DNA of 8,091 nt from positions 1 to 8,091 of the forward strand of contig JAISLM010000061.1 of the NCBI GenBank assembly GCA_031290855.1. Reading direction: 5' to 3'. The DNA is from Spirochaetaceae bacterium (GTDB taxonomy: Bacteria > Spirochaetota > Spirochaetia > Treponematales > Breznakiellaceae). Positions 6,398 through 8,091 of the stretch are shown here, in pieces (within the stretch, counting starts at the first letter, position 1; each line of letters opens with the position of its first letter). The notes beneath the pieces were generated by a model. The model saw only the letters and a list, made by a program, of their open reading frames with translations, was not told the origin of the DNA and searched no databases. A program made the translations under genes and the position numbers.

Positions 6398-7084
6398 CTA
6401 ATTCTCTTTTTCCGGCATCAGGACCTTTACCTTTGCGGTACGAACGACCCTGTCCTTCAGCATATAGCCTTTGGCAAAGGCTTCCTGCACGACAGGTTCG
6501 TCCACACCGGCGGACTTTTCCATCAGCACGGCCTCGTGGCGGATCGGGTCGAAGGGCGCGCCCGTCGAGTCGAAACGTTTAAGCCCCCACTTGTTCTCAA
6601 GCTGCCCCAGAAGCCCCTTTTCTATCATGCTGATACCGTCAAGGAAAGCGTCGAAATCAGCCTCGGTCTTTGCCGACGAACCGGCGACACTTATCGCGCG
6701 GTCAAAGTTGTCAAGCGTCGCTATCAGATCGAGCAGCAAACTTTGATTCGCGAATTCAATCGCCTCCTGCTTTTCCTTGACGATACGCTTGCGGAAATTC
6801 TCAAAATCCGCGACCTTCCGCAGGTACTGATCGTTCAATTCCGCAAGTTTACGCTCCAGGTCCTCGACTCTCTGCCGGGGATCGCTTTCTTCGGATTCGT
6901 CCCCGAAAGCATCCTTCGCGCTTCCCTGCCCGCCGGCACCGCCGCTATCCGCAGCTTTTCCCGCAACAGCCCCGGGCAGCGTAGAATTCTCCGCCCCGGC
7001 ATCGTCAAATTCGCAGCCGGACGCGGACGCTTCCGCATCACTGCCCGGCATTTTGTTCAGGTTTTCCCGATTATCCTCTGACAT
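6398..7084 (-). CDS. grpE: Nucleotide exchange factor GrpE
   Basis: GrpE releases ADP from DnaK so that the chaperone cycle can restart. Residues 1 to about 70 form an acidic, Gly/Ala/Ser-rich extension, which makes this protein (228 residues) longer than E. coli GrpE. A charged helical segment typical of the GrpE dimer coiled coil follows (about 70-112, including VADFENFRKRI), then a helical bundle. The C-terminal beta domain (about 167-224) holds FDPIRHEAV and GYMLKDRVVRTAKVKV, close to the family signature. The ribosome binding site is modest: AAGG five bases before the ATG at 7084. This is the first gene of the operon, about 77 bases after the predicted transcription start. The hrcA repressor gene that often precedes grpE is not present in the window. 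Confidence 0.97.
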   Translation of the reverse strand: MSEDNRENLNKMPGSDAEASASGCEFDDAGAENSTLPGAVAGKAADSGGAGGQGSAKDAFGDESEESDPRQRVEDLERKLAELNDQYLRKVADFENFRKRIVKEKQEAIEFANQSLLLDLIATLDNFDRAISVAGSSAKTEADFDAFLDGISMIEKGLLGQLENKWGLKRFDSTGAPFDPIRHEAVLMEKSAGVDEPVVQEAFAKGYMLKDRVVRTAKVKVLMPEKEN

Positions 7085-7168
7085 AGCAACCTTTTTATAA
7101 TTGATTTAATTCGACAGCCCAGGCAACTGATTGCTCCCAATCGATGCCATATCTGCCCGTATATGCAG

Positions 7169-7197
7169 AATATACGTTTTTACCGGGAAAAGGTCAA
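7169..7197 (-). promoter_or_regulatory. Housekeeping-type promoter of the grpE-dnaK-dnaJ operon
   Basis: On the minus strand, TTGACC (7197-7192) and TATATT (7174-7169) are separated by exactly 17 bases; each hexamer matches five of six consensus positions. Transcription would start near 7162, leaving a leader of about 77 bases before grpE. It looks like a vegetative sigma-70-class promoter and not a sigma-32 heat-shock promoter. Confidence 0.7.
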
Positions 7198-7449
7198 TAA
7201 TTCCGATTCGCAGTCCGCTGCCGTATACCAGCCGCTTGCCCGTAAGTCTCGCCCGCCGATTTTGCATGAAATAGACGTGCTTAGACATTTCAAAATCCAA
7301 CCATAACAACTTAAGCACTTTTTGGCTAGCTTCTGTTTCTGGGCAGCCGCCCCTTTTCGCTAAAACAAAAAATCATCAGACACCGCCGGTCGTTTCCTAA
7401 TGACTGGGCTGCCATGAAATTGATCTTTAACGGGCTTGAAAAACATTTC

Positions 7450-7490
7450 AAAAAAGCGGGCCATGCCCATACGGGATTGGGGGGCGGCCC
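7450..7490 (-). terminator. Probable terminator of the small-protein pair
   Basis: On the minus strand GGGCC (7490-7486) pairs with GGCCC (7462-7458), with extra CCC/GGG pairing in the loop. GC and a run of six Ts (7455-7450) follow. The stem is short, but its place about 100 bases after the upstream stop codon and the T run suit a Rho-independent terminator. Confidence 0.5.
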
Positions 7491-7589
7491 TCAATCAATT
7501 TGCCGTCATTTACGGGGAAGACAGGGTTCCCCTATAATGTACCGTTTACACAAAATAAATTACAAGCCCGAATATCCCCCTATATCATT

Positions 7590-7772
7590 TTACCAAACCC
7601 CTTTTTTTAACAGATGGTCGAATGCTTCTTTTTCCTCTTTGTCAAGATTAAAAAGGAAAACATTCTGGTAGTATTCCTCTACCAGTTTCCCGTCCCTATC
7701 GAAACAATTCCGCAGTTGCTTTAGGAATGTTAAGACAAGGCGGGATTCATTTTCGGTTAGGCATTTTATCAT
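7590..7772 (-). CDS. Small protein of unknown function (60 residues)
   Basis: I do not recognise the family. The protein is charged and mostly helical in character, without signal peptide or membrane segment, and ends in LLKKGVW, so it is probably cytoplasmic. A strong ribosome binding site, GGAGG (7783-7779), lies six bases before the ATG and overlaps the end of the preceding gene. The gap to that gene's stop codon is one base, so the two are almost certainly cotranscribed and translationally coupled. This arrangement and the helix-turn-helix partner are common in phage, plasmid and integrative-element modules, so a mobile origin is a reasonable but unproven inference. Confidence 0.65.
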   Translation of the reverse strand: MIKCLTENESRLVLTFLKQLRNCFDRDGKLVEEYYQNVFLFNLDKEEKEAFDHLLKKGVW

Positions 7773-7773
7773 T

Positions 7774-8091
7774 TTATGCCTCCGCTTTTTTAAAGGGCTT
7801 AGCCTCGACGGACAAGGGAATACCCAATTTTTGCGGGATTTCCCCTTCTTTCTTAGTGTCTTTCCGTGCCTTTCGCTGGGCCCTTAAAATCTTCATACGG
7901 GTAGTATTTGCTTTAGATACCCCTTCATTGCGGCGGGATAACCACACATCAATTTCCGCTTCATTAAAAAAGATTTTGCGGGGGGTAAGGTATTTTGCGG
8001 GAAGACCCTGCTCCCTAAGAAGGCGGTTGATTGACGTTAAGGATTTAACGCCATACGGGGATAATTTGAGGATTAGGTCCTCTTTGGTAAG
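7774..8091 (-). CDS. Helix-turn-helix DNA-binding protein, AlpA/excisionase-like (partial)
   Basis: The frame stays open from the window edge to the TAA at 7776-7774, giving the last 105 residues; the start lies outside. The first 54 visible residues fit the small winged helix-turn-helix layout of AlpA/excisionase-type proteins: a LTKEDLILKLSP helix, a recognition-helix candidate SLTSINRLLREQGLP, then a beta wing and the closing FFNEAEIDVWLSRR, close to the usual EVDEWL ending. A strongly basic tail follows (about 61-82) that could add DNA contacts. Such proteins act in excision of mobile elements or as small regulators; the substrate here is unknown. The coupled 60-residue gene starts one base after the stop. 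The low similarity to any single family I recall keeps the subtype uncertain. Confidence 0.7.
   Translation of the reverse strand, partial: LTKEDLILKLSPYGVKSLTSINRLLREQGLPAKYLTPRKIFFNEAEIDVWLSRRNEGVSKANTTRMKILRAQRKARKDTKKEGEIPQKLGIPLSVEAKPFKKAEA

Larger units (their letters stand above)
7085..7589. other. Intergenic region between the small-protein pair and grpE
   Basis: About 500 bases without a gene I can support. It holds the probable terminator of the upstream pair (7450-7490) and the grpE promoter (7169-7197). GGGCAGCC (7341-7348) and GGGCTGCC (7406-7413) form a short near-palindromic repeat pair. No CIRCE operator (TTAGCACTC, nine bases, GAGTGCTAA) is visible; TTAAGCACTT at 7311-7320 is only a loose half-match with no partner. 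Confidence 0.5.

Noticed and set aside
7106..7318. A 70-codon minus-strand frame just upstream of grpE
   Set aside because: It starts at GTG without a clear ribosome binding site, overlaps the best grpE promoter and resembles no known protein.
7509..7538. A perfect TATAAT at 7533-7538 on the plus strand with TTTACG upstream
   Set aside because: The -35 match is weak with 18-base spacing, and no plus-strand gene follows.
7414..7671. An 85-codon plus-strand frame in the right intergenic region
   Set aside because: It runs opposite the 60-residue gene and through the terminator, has no ribosome binding site and shows no family features.

Overview
The window most likely comes from a spirochaete of the genus Treponema or a close relative. 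The DnaK protein matches what I remember of treponemal DnaK almost word for word over long stretches, and the minus-strand gene order grpE, dnaK, dnaJ fits. The core operon is GC-rich, more like the termite-gut treponemes than T. pallidum, but placement below family level is inference. No database search was possible.

Layout from right to left, which is the direction of transcription of every gene I accept. Positions 7590-8091 hold a tight pair: the C-terminal part of an AlpA/excisionase-like helix-turn-helix protein that runs off the window, and a 60-residue protein of unknown function one base behind it. Positions 7085-7589 carry no convincing gene; they hold a probable terminator for that pair and a good housekeeping-type promoter (7169-7197) for the chaperone operon. 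Positions 1165-7084 hold grpE, dnaK, dnaJ and a 610-residue polytopic membrane protein with TPR-like repeats. The first three form the Hsp70 machine: DnaJ delivers substrates and triggers ATP hydrolysis, DnaK holds the substrate, and GrpE exchanges the nucleotide. The membrane protein follows in the same direction after a 191-base gap. Its reading frame runs through an uninterrupted tract of 15 Cs (15 Gs on the plus strand) just before its stop codon. A strong bidirectional terminator at 1042-1077 closes the block.

The left kilobase (1-1028) differs in character. An AT-rich segment encodes one small secreted protein with its own ribosome binding site and possible promoter. It is bounded by inverted copies of a roughly 32-35 base sequence whose outer ends read GTTAGAC, the consensus core (GTTRRRY) of integron recombination sites. 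Beyond the left copy lies a 177-base imperfect palindrome (8-184) organised like an integron attC site. My best reading is that the chaperone operon ends next to the edge of an integron cassette array, or a cluster of attC sites without an integrase, and that the secreted protein is a cassette gene. A dispersed palindromic repeat or small inverted-repeat element is the main alternative. The most interesting signals are this cassette-like structure and the C15 tract, which could switch the tail of the membrane protein.
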